Source: Xestospongia muta
Lineage: Eukaryota > Porifera > Demospongiae > Haplosclerida > Petrosiidae
Length of the DNA stretch: 64,000 bases
NCBI GenBank assembly: GCA_963693285.1
Contig: OY848926.1
Coordinates: 1,989,001-2,053,000, forward strand
Direction of reading: 5' to 3'
Made by a program: the position numbers and the translations under genes. Shown one piece after another: positions 19,337-30,700 of the stretch (its first letter is position 1; every line of letters begins with the position of its first letter). The notes under the pieces are model-generated. The model had not been told where the DNA came from. It made no database searches and saw only the letters and a program-made list of their open reading frames with translations.

Positions 19337-22300
19337 ATGGCCTTCAAGCAACGTCATTCCAAGTTTAAGCACGTTTTTGGCACTCCTTACAAGAAGGACA
19401 TGTGCTATGACAACGTTCGGATCACTAAAAGTCCCTGGGACTCTAATATGTGCGATGTAAATGGAAAGTTTTTTGCTGTAGTTTTGGAGAGTCAAGGAGG
19501 AGGTGCTTTCATGGTGATACCTCTAGATAAGGTGAGCTAATTTGGATCAAATATTAAGTAATGCAGAAATAATAACTCTTGGGCTTTTACAAATAAAACC
19601 ACACCCACTTGTAATTTTTGTTAGCATTACAAGTGCTATCAACTCTAATATCTATGCTACTTGAGTCTTTATTTCGCTGTGGACAAGTTGCAGAGGTCAT
19701 GTGACTTAAGACAGTAATTGTATTCATAACTTTAAAGATTGTTGTAAAAGCCATTCCATATCTTATACAGTAGTTATGTTAGCTAGTTCACTTACGTTAT
19801 GCATACCACATTGTCAAATAGAAAACAATCTTTTGAAATATTTTATGCTTTCATTTTCTTGGAGCATTGTGATACAAAAGTTATACACATCTCGAGAAAC
19901 TACAGGAAGTGATCCCACTTTAGTGGTTATATACCACATTGACCACACTTGCTATTATACATTCTTTGTACAAGACAGCTGTAACTGTAATCCATTACCA
20001 TATATAGCAATGCATTTTAGAAATATTTTTGTGGGATGAATCTGGACATTTTGGCTCAGTAGTTAATGAAATTGATTATAATATTATTTCTCTAAATTAT
20101 TCCTTTAAAATAACGTTATTGATTTTACCATAGATAGCTAGAGAATGTAAATATAGTATTATCTGCTAGTAAACGCAATAATTTTACACAACTGTCCTTG
20201 TGTTGTGTAGCCTTTTGTTCAAAGTTATTCCTTCTCTTTTCCTTTTTCTCACATTATACTAACTAGACTGTAGATATAATGACAGTTTGTGCATGCCTTA
20301 TAAGTGTACTTTTCTTTTCCTACGTTTATATTTAGTGTTGCCATTACAGTTTGCCAACTATGTCTCTACTATCATGTTGACTTAGTGATTGTATTGTCAC
20401 AAACATGTTTGTCATATAATATGATTGAGATATTGTACTACTAATAGCTGACGAAACTATTAAACTCCTTAGTGTAGTATTGTGGTTATAATGTTTATTG
20501 TTTTATCCGTAATTACTAAATAATTACTTGTCCATGTCAAAACAGTTTGTAGCTTTACATATGACATCACTAACTAATTCTCCTTAATCGTTATGTAGCC
20601 TGGAAGAGTTGACATCAATTACCCTAAAATCTCTGGACATCGGAGTAGTGTCTTAGATTTAGCATGGAATCCTTTTGATGAAAACATGATTGCGTCTGCT
20701 TCAGAAGACTGTACTGTGAAAATATGGAAAATTCCTGATAGAGGTCTGACTGAAGGTCTTAATCAGCCGTATCAGGTAAGGAATGTATCGCTATTGTCAT
20801 TACTTATGTTTTTTGTTTTTCAGGATCTTATGCGTCATCAACGCAAGGTTGGCTGTGTTGCCTGGCACCCCACAGCTAGTGATGTCTTAGTTTCTGCTGG
20901 TGCAGATGCTCTTGTTATAGTCTGGAATATAGAATCTGGAGATGTTTTGTTTGAGATTGATGACATGCACACTGATCTCATTTATTCTATCTCATGGAAC
21001 TACAATGGTTCTTTGTTTGCTACTACATGTAAAGACAAGAAACTTCGAGTGATTGATCCAAGAAGCCAACAGTTGATTTCTGTAAGTAACTGGTTTACAC
21101 AGTCTATTACACAAACAATATATGACAGTAATAAGTACAAAATAACCATAATTTTTTCATGATAAGTCTACAGTATATTTATTATAGTGTGGTATCTTTT
21201 TTGCTTATTGTACTTCATATATGGTAGGAATGTAACTGCCATTGTTTTCTTTAGGAGACTACCTGTCATCAAGGTAATAAACCATCTCGAGTTGTGTTCT
21301 GTGGTTCTCTCAATCTTCTTTTCACAACTGGATTTAGTCGTTCTAACGATCGTCAATATGCTGTGTGGGACCCTGTAAGTTAAATAATTGTAGAAGAGAA
21401 CTTCAGTTTAACCTATTATCGGACAATATTTGAACTGATCTATTTTTTAGAACAACTTAGATCAGTGTTTAATGACTGATTCTTTGGACAGTAATAGTGG
21501 TACATTGTTTGCTTTTTATGATGAGGGAACTAAAATGGTCTATCTTGCTGGCAAGGTAAGGTTATTAATTATAGTAATGTCAAAATTCGATCCAGTCCTG
21601 TGTTGTAAGTCAGTCATATTTTCTAACAAATTGTGCTAATTTATTTCACATATACCGATTTATTGTGAAATGTATTTATATTTTGTTTGCAATTTATGAC
21701 TTTTTTCATTCACAGGGTGACGGTAACATGCGTTACTATGAGATTTTACCAGAGGCTCCATATGCTCAGTATCTTAGTACTCATGTGACATCAAATCCTC
21801 AGAGGGGTATTGGAAGTATGCCCAAGAGATTTCTTAATCACAAAGACTGTGAAGTGATGAGGCTATTTAAATTACATAACAAAGGCTTAGTTGAACCTAT
21901 TGTTATGACTGTCCCTAGGAAAGTAAGTAATAATTTACCTTTGGCTGGAGTTAGATCTAACCTTACTTTGGGCTTGAAGTCCTTTACAACACTTAACTAT
22001 TAGACACTGCAGCCTCAAACTTGTTACATTTAAACAGTTGATAGAGTGATTCTTTTTGTAATATGAAAATGTCTTTTAAATATTACTAATATCTGGTTTC
22101 TATTTTCATAGTCAGAGATGTTTCAAGAAGATATCTATCCTCCATGTGATGCTGGAATACCAGCTTTGTCAGCAGATGAATGGGCAAGCGGTCAGAATAA
22201 GCCTCCAGTATTAGTGACTATCACTAAAGATGGACTTGGAAGTACAACCACAGGAGCTCCTCTTCCTGTAAGTAGATCTAAGAAGTTTGATGATCTATTA

Positions 22301-22881
22301 TTGTGGAGTATTCTAGTAACTACAGCTGCTATCTAATCATTTTGTCTAGTTTGTTATTGTGCAATTATATCTTGGGAACAATAGTATTTAAGTAATTTTG
22401 GTGTGTTCTAATGATCAGTTTATGTGATCTAATGATTGGTTTATATGATCCCATCCTCCTTAGTAATCATATAATAATAATTATATACCATTCATTATAA
22501 TGGAAAATATTATATAGGCTGCTGTTATCAAGGCTACTGGAGGAGGAGGAGGAGGTGGGTCTGGCCATCTCAGCAAACAGTCCTCTTATTCTTCTACTAG
22601 TTCAGAAAAACACCCACGAACTCCTGATAGAGAGGCTTCTCCATCTCCATTGACAGGATCTGGAGATGTAAGTTGTAAAGAATAAAAATAAAAACAAAGC
22701 AAGTGATGTTATCATATTATTACAATCTTTCTCTCTCTTGGTATAGCATTCTAAATCAGATGATGAGAATCGTCAGTTAAAGGCTGAGATTGTAGCTCTA
22801 AAATCTGAGAATGAACGTCTCAAAACTCAACTGAAAGCAAAAGATGATATCATTCGTCAAGTGAAGAAGCTTGTTCAATAA
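19337..22881 (+). CDS. CORO: Coronin (short, coronin-1/2 type)
   Basis: An actin-filament-binding WD40 protein acting with Arp2/3 and cofilin. Nine exons: 19337-19531, 20599-20775, 20824-21081, 21255-21374, 21451-21555, 21716-21922, 22112-22267, 22518-22667, 22747-22881 (500 residues). Every exon is a multiple of three, so all introns are phase 0. The coronin N-terminal signature (SKFKHVFGTPYKKDMCYDNVR) is present, with the Arg/Lys-rich actin-binding start. Seven-blade propeller strands follow (SASEDCTVKIWKIP, SAGADALVIVWN, KDKKLRVIDPR). After them come the family C-terminal extension (QRGIGSMPKR, EPIVMTVPRKSEMFQEDIYP), a Gly/Ser-rich variable linker and a C-terminal coiled coil (about 40 residues). 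The stop codon overlaps an AATAAA (22878-22883). Intron 1 is about 1.07 kb. Confidence 0.95.
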
Positions 22882-23226
22882 AAACACTTTTGCTACACAT
22901 TTAATTTTTTGAATTTAGATCACTAGTGTTGTCATAGAAACTGTTCATTTAATTTAATACATTAGTTTTCTTCATGTTGTACTTATTGTACCATATTATT
23001 AGCGAGACAATACACACAATATAGTATGTATACATCATTGTAATGGAAATGTCCATTACATAACATGACTGTGTATTGATTTTAACTTTAGTGCTATGAA
23101 GTAATGCGTTTAATTTTAGAGATGATATGCTTTCTTTTTTGATCTGTTAAAAAAGTGGTTTACAACACATTGCTAATCAAAAATTATATATAAATTATCT
23201 TTGTCCATATTGACGTTATAAAGGTG
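22882..23226. other. Convergent intergenic spacer, coronin / MESH1
   Basis: A 345-bp AT-rich gap between the two stop codons. It must hold both 3' UTRs. Nothing else seen. Confidence 0.6.
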
Positions 23227-24019
23227 TTAGACTTCAGGAGGGTCAGAATAGAGAGACACACCTTTCTTCTTTAAAACGTCTTCAATAGCTTTTTCAAGTT
23301 CATCATTTGTACCAAGAATACCTCTAACTACCTGTGTATGGTGAATGGATTAATACTTAATGAGAAATCAACACCTTAAACCACCCCTTAACATTAGCAT
23401 CAGGTATAGTCTCAGCCACTCCCTTCCCATAGGGGGAGGGGCTGATAGCATCATTACCTTTGCCGCCCACTCGTGGTATTCTTGAATTCGTGCTTCTGTC
23501 CAGTTTTCTGGTTTAGCACGACTTAAATCTCTTAAGTTATATAACTTGTCAGCTAATTTGATGAGCTTGGCTTTGCGGCTTTTATGAGGAGCGTTTACAA
23601 CCTGTTAACAAGAGATAATACAATAAGTGAAATAATTGGTTTACTTGTAAACGCTTTCTTTCCATTTTTGGTAATGACTTGTCATCAGACACCTCATCAA
23701 CCAGTGACCTGACCTCCTCTCCAAAATGAGTTTCAATTTCTTCAAATGTTGTCTCTGTATCTTCGACAGTGTCATGAAGTATAGCAGCCTAGAGTGTGTA
23801 ATTTTATTTCTGCATATGAAATTTAAATACTCCACTGACCTGCAATGTGGCTAGGTCAGTTACTCCACCTTCTTTCCATAGTATGTGGGCAACTCCAATA
23901 GGATGGTTGATATAGGGCGTTTTGTCTTCATCCTTGCGTCTTTGTTTTGAGTGTTTGATTGCTGAGAAATTCACAGCATCTAAGAGCAATCCTATTGGGT
24001 CTTTTGAAGATTCTGCCAT
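23227..24019 (-). CDS. HDDC3: MESH1 / HDDC3, metazoan SpoT-like (p)ppGpp hydrolase
   Basis: A Mn-dependent HD-domain hydrolase related to bacterial SpoT. In animals it acts on (p)ppGpp and is also reported to act on NADPH. Four exons, each a multiple of three: 23840-24019, 23645-23788, 23458-23601, 23227-23331 (190 residues; human 179). HD-family marks: the first His in [11 protein letters not shown], the HD pair and following ED in [11 protein letters not shown], and [13 protein letters not shown], which carries the distal metal-site Asp. The ATG at 24019 is used because it lies directly before AESSKDP; the frame further upstream has no other ATG. It is 71 bp head to head from the MICOS13-like gene. 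Confidence 0.93.
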
Positions 24020-24090
24020 CACACACTAATTATTGAGGCGTGGCGCACAAATTAATAACCGTATTGTAAAGGGTTAAAATTAATGTAAAA
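24020..24090. promoter_or_regulatory. 71-bp bidirectional promoter, MESH1 / MICOS13-like
   Basis: The gap between divergent start codons. It contains GAGGCGTGGCGC, a GT/CACCC-box variant. Function is inferred from position. Confidence 0.5.
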
Positions 24091-24545
24091 ATGTCGTTCA
24101 CTAAAGCATTGTTCCTCGTTGCTGCCGGCGGCACAGCTTATGCTACTGTTCAGGCAGGTCTGTGGGGAGACGGTTACGACAGCAGAGCCAAGTTAAACTC
24201 TATCAAGAGCTTTTTGAAAGGAGAAATCGATTACAGCCAGAATCAGTCTGACAAAGAGACCACGCCTCCAAATGTAAGTATATTATGTCATCATTCCTAT
24301 TCACCTTTTCTTAGGACGTACGTAGATACTTTTCTTCAGTTCTTCATGACGTTGACTCCACCCACAATTACACTCAACAATCCATCAAGTATTCTTTGAG
24401 TAGAACATGGAACAATGGATTAAACAGGACAGTCCAGTTCTTAGCTGGTCAAACCAGTTCACCGTCGCTTTCAATGTCATTTGAAACTGTGTCTATTAAG
24501 TTGTCTAATCTAGCTATAGCAATAAAAGAATGGTGGGAGAAATAA
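24091..24545 (+). CDS. MICOS13: MICOS13/QIL1-like mitochondrial cristae-junction subunit
   Basis: Two exons, 24091-24273 and 24315-24545, give 137 residues. The N-terminus is a short basic start and a hydrophobic, Gly/Ala-rich segment (ALFLVAAGGTAYATVQAGLWGDG). It resembles the single inner-membrane helix of QIL1 followed by its conserved W-G-D-like turn. The C-terminal part has WNNGLNRTVQFL and ends KEWWEK, in the place of WNxGI...L and EGWEY of vertebrate MICOS13. The family is poorly conserved, so this rests on length, topology and a few positions. An AATAAA inside the last codons could serve polyadenylation. It converges on the VPS4-like gene, with 132 bp between stop codons. Confidence 0.6.
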
Positions 24546-24677
24546 CGTACAGGACATTGTATAACTCAATGTTGTATTTTCATGTTTGTTGAACTGGGTA
24601 TATGGTTACATAATAATATCAATAGTTGGGAATAATTAGACTGTATATATACAGGGATTCACCCTTTCTCATTCTAG

Positions 24678-26567
24678 TCATAGTTCGCCCATACATTGAG
24701 TAAACTCTTGATATCTCTGTAACATCTCAGTAGTCACTGTTAAGTGAGTACGAGTAACTGCTTGCAAAAAATCTTGTATTGACACTGAACGAGGCATGAT
24801 CTATAGAGTGATTATAGTGGTTGTAATTGATTTTAATATCAAGAGAACTTTCATTTGCTATGTCATCTGTATGCCTAACTTACTTGACTAGGATGAAAGG
24901 TATTGAGGTGACTATGTATAGCTTGTGGATCATTAGGTTCACAAGGAGTGTAGTATTGTTGGTCAGCATCTGAGGAAGGAAAGCTATTTAGTAACACATT
25001 TTGTTGTGATTGCCATCATGGTACACTATGTATGTACAGATACAAAGTGCCTCAGTTTACCTGAAACTGGTTTCCAATAGAGAGTCTTTTCCAGTTCTCT
25101 AACTGGTTCCATTAAAGCATCATTAGTCACATTAGCTATATCGCTACCACTGTATCCCTCAGTATGAGATACAACTGTATTCCAGTCCTGTTCTGACAGA
25201 GAGACAGCAGTACCCTTTGTATGGAGATGAAATAGAGCTAACCTTGCCCTCCTAGATGAATTAAAGTACAATATTAGACAATTGTATATAAGTGAAATGT
25301 ACATGTGATAACAGGTGAGTATACATCTGCTTACCTACAAGGTAATTGTACATATATCCTTCTTTGAAACCTTCGAATGAAGGCTGGATCTAGTTCCCAT
25401 GGACAGTTAGTAGCACACAAAAGGAACCATCTTTGTTCACTAGTTGGAGTATTCACACCTTCCATCTGACGTAGTAATTCAGTCTTAACTCTGCGAGTGT
25501 GATCCTCTTCTTGTGACGTCCGAGATCGGCAGATACTATCTATTTCATCAATAAATATGACAGGAGCATACTCATTTTGCTGAGCATGTTCAAAAAGAAC
25601 TCGGACAATTCTATAAAATACAGCAGTAATTATAAGTACATGGATCGGTGTGGTTCTTACTTTTCACTTTCTCCAACCCAGCTAGATATAAGATCAGAAC
25701 TAGATACACAATAAAAAGTAGTACCCACTTCACCACTAATAGCTTGAGCAAGTCTAGTTTTACCTACATGAAATGAAACTCAGTAAAAGATGTATCATTT
25801 CTTACCTGTTCCTGGTGGTCCATATAGAAGTATTCTTCTCCATGGCCTTCTACTGCCAGTAAATAAGTGAGGATATTGAACTGGTAGGATCACTGCCTCA
25901 TGTAGAATCTGTTTGGCAGTGTCTAAACCAGCTACATCACTGAATGTCAGACCAGTAGAAGTATGGATTGAATTAATAATAGCTTGATAACATCTGAGAA
26001 TGAAGGGGCATAAGATAATAATAGCTAAAGAAAGAAATGGTCACCTTTTCTTTTGTGTATCATCTTCTTCAACTTTTGATAATATTTCTGTTATAAATGT
26101 AATAATTATGAAATTATTATGTTTAATTAGAGGGAATTACTTGATGATTCTTTGGAGCTTTCGTGTAATTTATTTGTTAATATAGTTTTGTGATAATTTA
26201 ATGACACTATTAGCTCTGCCAGAGCTCCCTGCATAACAAGATTTCTTCATTACTAGTATACATATAACATACCAATCTTGTTGGATTGCTTTCCATGGTG
26301 AGTAGCTGCTGTGTTACCAGTAAGCTTGCATCACAACCTTGTAATAACGTGGTCACATCAGACAAGGTGGATCTTTGACTTTCATCAGCTGTTAGTTCTA
26401 ACCTTATTTTGAAATTGATAGTATTATTGTATTATTGTAGGACATTTAATTTTTTATTATTTACCAGTGAACTGCTTCTGTGACATGAAAAAAGAAACGT
26501 ATTCATTATCTTAGACTCTAAAAGTACCTAATAACTTACCTTGATATTTTGAAAGTATGTCAGACAT
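24678..26567 (-). CDS. VPS4-like meiotic-clade AAA ATPase lacking an obvious MIT domain
   Basis: Eleven exons close in frame: 26540-26567, 26465-26477, 26273-26402, 26141-26228, 26045-26087, 25806-25993, 25661-25763, 25335-25610, 25061-25251, 24884-24969, 24678-24800 (422 residues). Exon 2 is only 13 nt. AAA motifs are intact: Walker A GPPGTGKT (split by an intron), pore-loop region with WVGESEK, Walker [10 protein letters not shown], sensor ATN, and the second-region Arg finger context [12 protein letters not shown]. The C-terminal region ([20 protein letters not shown]...[11 protein letters not shown]) matches the VPS4 C-terminal helix, which katanin and spastin share less well. The first ~120 residues are helical but lack a clear three-helix MIT repeat, so ESCRT-III recruitment may differ. 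The 5' end of this gene is copied at 60319-60470. Confidence 0.82.
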
Positions 26568-27733
26568 GCCAGGTGCTTCTGATAAGGCACATGAGTCCAC
26601 GTGGGTAGCCAACTACGCATGCTCAGTTCTATTTAAGCTAATAATTAGCAGTAATGTTTAATTATTAAGATAGAAAATCAAGTGAATATCTTTAGTACAT
26701 ACCACTGTTATTACTTAGTTATTGATATTATAGGAATCAGGATATGAAGATGATATTGCGAGAAAAGAAAAGGTTAGATCACATGATTGTCATAGGAAAT
26801 AAAATTACTATAAGATATTAAATTGAGTCTTTGTATAAAGAAGGAATTATTTTTATTGAGACATGTCCACATTTGTTATGTTAGAAGGCAACCTTATTGA
26901 AAAACAATGCAGAGATTATGTTAATACTGCTTTTTTGGAAACAGCTATTTTTGTACTTTAAGTTGCAGTATGTATCTGTGTATATATGTATATATAAATA
27001 ATTTATTTCCAAGTGCTCTTTAACATATATAACAGTCAGCTATAATGCAACCACAATGATTGCAAAACTCATAAAAATAAAATTTTAGTCCAGTTTTGTA
27101 GGTCCTTGTCTTCTAAGATGTCTGTAATGTCCAGATAATACTTGATTTGATAATCAGTTATGATTTGCATGTCAACTGGGCTTATTGGTATATCTTCAAC
27201 ATAATTCTTTCATTTTTCTCAGTTAGATATATTGTGCGTTATAAATAGACAGTTAGAAGCTGAAAATGCAAGTTAACACAAGATCTCACGAACAAACAAA
27301 ACCAGTTTAACAAGTTAATAAAACAAGATGATTTAGAAGGAGTGAGTGATATGAAAGAGGAGGTGGAGAAGAAGAGAGAAACCTGGAAGTTAACTGGGTG
27401 TGGCTCAGACTACAATACAATCTTTTATCCATGCAGGTAAAACTACTGTTAACTCCAAATATGAGTGTTACATTGATGGGTGTGTCTGATTATGATTGTC
27501 AGTGTTTCAATATGGAGTCATTATTTTCCACAACAATTATGAGATCAGTTGTAATCTTGTTTGCAATAAAAACTAAAACTGTTTGTGTAATTGCTGTTAT
27601 GAATTTTTAAAAATGTCATTTTTAAAGCCTCAAATAACTTTTTTACTATAGTAATAAAAATCGTAATATTTTTGGTTACTACAAATCATTATTGTTACAT
27701 TGTCTCTGTGGTTTGTTTGTGAAAACTCTTGTA
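26568..27733. pseudogene. Upstream flank with decayed coiled-coil gene remnant
   Basis: Just upstream of the VPS4-like start lies ACGCATGCTCAG (about 26614). On the plus strand, 26735-26775 (ESGYEDDIARKEK) and 27240-27437 (RQLEAENAS, then KEEVEKKRETWKLT) read as Lys/Glu-rich coiled-coil pieces broken by stops and frame changes. A near-copy of the second piece sits at 34660-34862, also broken. From about 27440 the sequence is the 3' flank of the RING-MATH gene, shared with the other two copies. I do not recognise the parent gene. Confidence 0.4.
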
Positions 27734-30700
27734 TTATTGCACTTTAACTCTCACACGAATACAGTCATCTTCAATGTATTGAACGCTACGAGTAGCTGCA
27801 TATAATGTAGAGTGAGCACAGAATTTATGAGTCCCGCAAGGTAAATCAGCTTTTTCCATTGCTCCTGTTACTTGATTACGAGCACCAGATGTTGCTTTAG
27901 TAAAATGGATCACATACAAAATATGTGAGTCATTTTTACGCCAATTAATTAGTAGTATTTTTAGATCAATATTCATTGGCCATTTCAGATTACAATCATT
28001 CTCACCTTTAAGCAAACGAACAAAGAGGGAGATATGAGTACCTTTACCATCACCATATCCATTAGGGTACACTTCTAATCTCATTTTGTAGCCATTTTTA
28101 TGAGTATAGAATGGAGGACTAAAGTACACACTGTTATACATTTTTCGCATATGAAACTCTGTTACAGTGACTTCTATAGGCCAAGATGATGTAGTGTTCC
28201 TTGAAGTCTGCCATATTGGAGTTTTGTTTAATAGAGAAGTGTTATAAACAGCAACATCATATATTCTAATACACATACAATCATCTTCAAGATATTTTGT
28301 GGATAAAGGATATTTAGGGAATAACATAGAAAGAGGTATAACTTTATTATTACCTCGTCCAGTAGGGGCTAGACCATCATGATAAACTCTAGCACAAACA
28401 TCAGCACAACTGTGATTACTGAAATGAAGAATCTCTCTATGATGACTGTGATCACCTCTCCAATTAAGAACGTCAATAATAATATCAGCACAAAAAGGCC
28501 ATGATAGGGAGTCATCATATTCACCTTTCATTAAAAATCCATGAATTGCTACATGTGTCCCTACATCACCTGCACCATTTACTTTTAAGCACATTTTGTA
28601 ACCACATGCAGATGTATAAAATGGAGGACTGAAATATGTGTTTTTCAGTCGAATACGATGAGAGAATTGAGTTATAGTGAACTCAAAAAAATTTGTAGGT
28701 TTCTGATTTTGCCAAATTGGATTCTTACTGCAATGAGGTGTTGAGTATACAACTACTTCTTTGACCTTAAATCTAAGACAATCATTTTGTAAATACTCAG
28801 TGTTGGTTGTATTGTTGTAATTGAGTTTTGAACAAAGTATAAATTTGTTTGTGCCCCAGCCACTTAAAGCTTTTTCTCCTTTTATAACACGGCTTTTGCA
28901 TTGATCTGGAGTTTGTCCATTGAAAGATATTGTGTGATTATAATGCCTGGCGTTCTGTCTCCAATTGAGAAGTTCAAGTACAATATCAGCTTGAAAAGGC
29001 CACACAAGATTGTCATCATTTTCACCCTTTAAGATACAAGCATACACTGCAACATAATGATCATCATTGTTTTTATTTGCTTCGACTTTTAATTGCAGCT
29101 TATAACCTCTGGAATGTGTTAAGAATGCAGAGCTAATGTCTGTAGTACCAAGATCTTTACATTTTGAGAAATTTTTTACAGTAAACTCTAAGTAAGAAGA
29201 AACCGTTTGAGGATTTTGCCACCTTGGACATTTCTGACTGAACTTAGATGAGTAGACAATGACTTCTTTGACACTAAATAGTAAGCAATCATCTTGAAGG
29301 TATTGTGTGTTCTTAGATGGATTGTATTCAAGAGATGAATGTTTTATCAATTGTGAATTTCCCCAGCCCTCACTCTCTTCTTCACCACTTGTTACACAAC
29401 TGCATGCATTATTACTGACATCTGATGACAATTCAATTACTCCACTGTGATGACTATTGTCTTCTCTCCAATTCAATAGTTCTACTATTACATCTCCATG
29501 AAAAGGCCACAGCAAAATATCATCCATTGGGCCTTTCATAAGATATACATACACACCAACGTGACCATGACCATCACAATTAGCATCAACTCTAAGTTGC
29601 ATCTTGTACCCATTTTCATGAGTAACAAAAGGATCACTGAAATAAGGACTCTTGTGTTGTTTACGTTTATTAAAGTGTGTTAGGATAAAATGACAAAGCT
29701 CTTGGGTATCATATGAAGGGTGTCTCCAAGAAGGGACTTTAAAAATGCTATGAGAGGAATAAACGTCTACTAACTTAACTTTAATATGAATGCAATCTTT
29801 TTTAATAAACTCTGTGTTTGTGGAATGGTTGTAAGAAAGGGTAGAGTATGATACAGACTTTCCACAACCAGTTGGTGCTATATCAATATTGAGTACTCTA
29901 TTAATAGATGTACCTGGTAATCCTTTATGGAAACTAAAAGTGTGCTCTTGATGATTTTTATCCTCCCTCCAATTTAATATCTCAACAACAACATCACCAC
30001 TAAAAGGCCAAGCTAATATATCGTCATACTCTCCTTTCATGAGTCTAGCGTGCAGGGACATATATGTACCCTTTGTTATATTGAAACCATTGAAAGTGGA
30101 AGCAAAAATGATAAGCTTGTATCCTCTTAAATTTGTGTAAAATGGAGGACCATAAAAAGAAGCATTTAGTTGTTTAATTTGAGTAAATGAAGTAATTGTG
30201 AATTGACACAAACAGCTCCCTACAGCCCATGGTGGAAGGTTTGGTACAATGTTTGGTAAAATAATCACTCTCTTAACTTGAAAGCTCAGACAGTTGTGTT
30301 GTAGATATTCTGTGTTTTTGTCAGGATTGTACAAAAGCTCATTGTTGGGTATAAAATTCCTGATGCCTTTACCCCACTCAGCTAGTTTCTCAATGAGCAT
30401 CTGACTACAGAAATAATCACCTGAGAGGTAAAGTGTCTTGGTGAAACTACTTTTATTATTTCTCCAATTAAAGAGAACTACTTCTATTTCAGCACGAAGT
30501 GGCCATTTAAGTAAATGGTCGTACTCACCTTTTGTTGTAAATGCAACTACAGAAACATTGCCCTGTTCATGTAAATTTGCATCTACTCTTAAATGAATCT
30601 TATACCCTTGTTTGTGAGTATAAAATGGAGGACTAAACCAAGGATCTTTACTCTCTAAATAATGCATGTAATTTGTCATTGTAAAAGATAAAGGAACCGT

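Noticed and set aside
27398..27610. 70-codon plus-strand ORF downstream of RING-MATH copy A
   Set aside because: Lies in the duplicated 3' flank. Its equivalents near copies B and C are not open.
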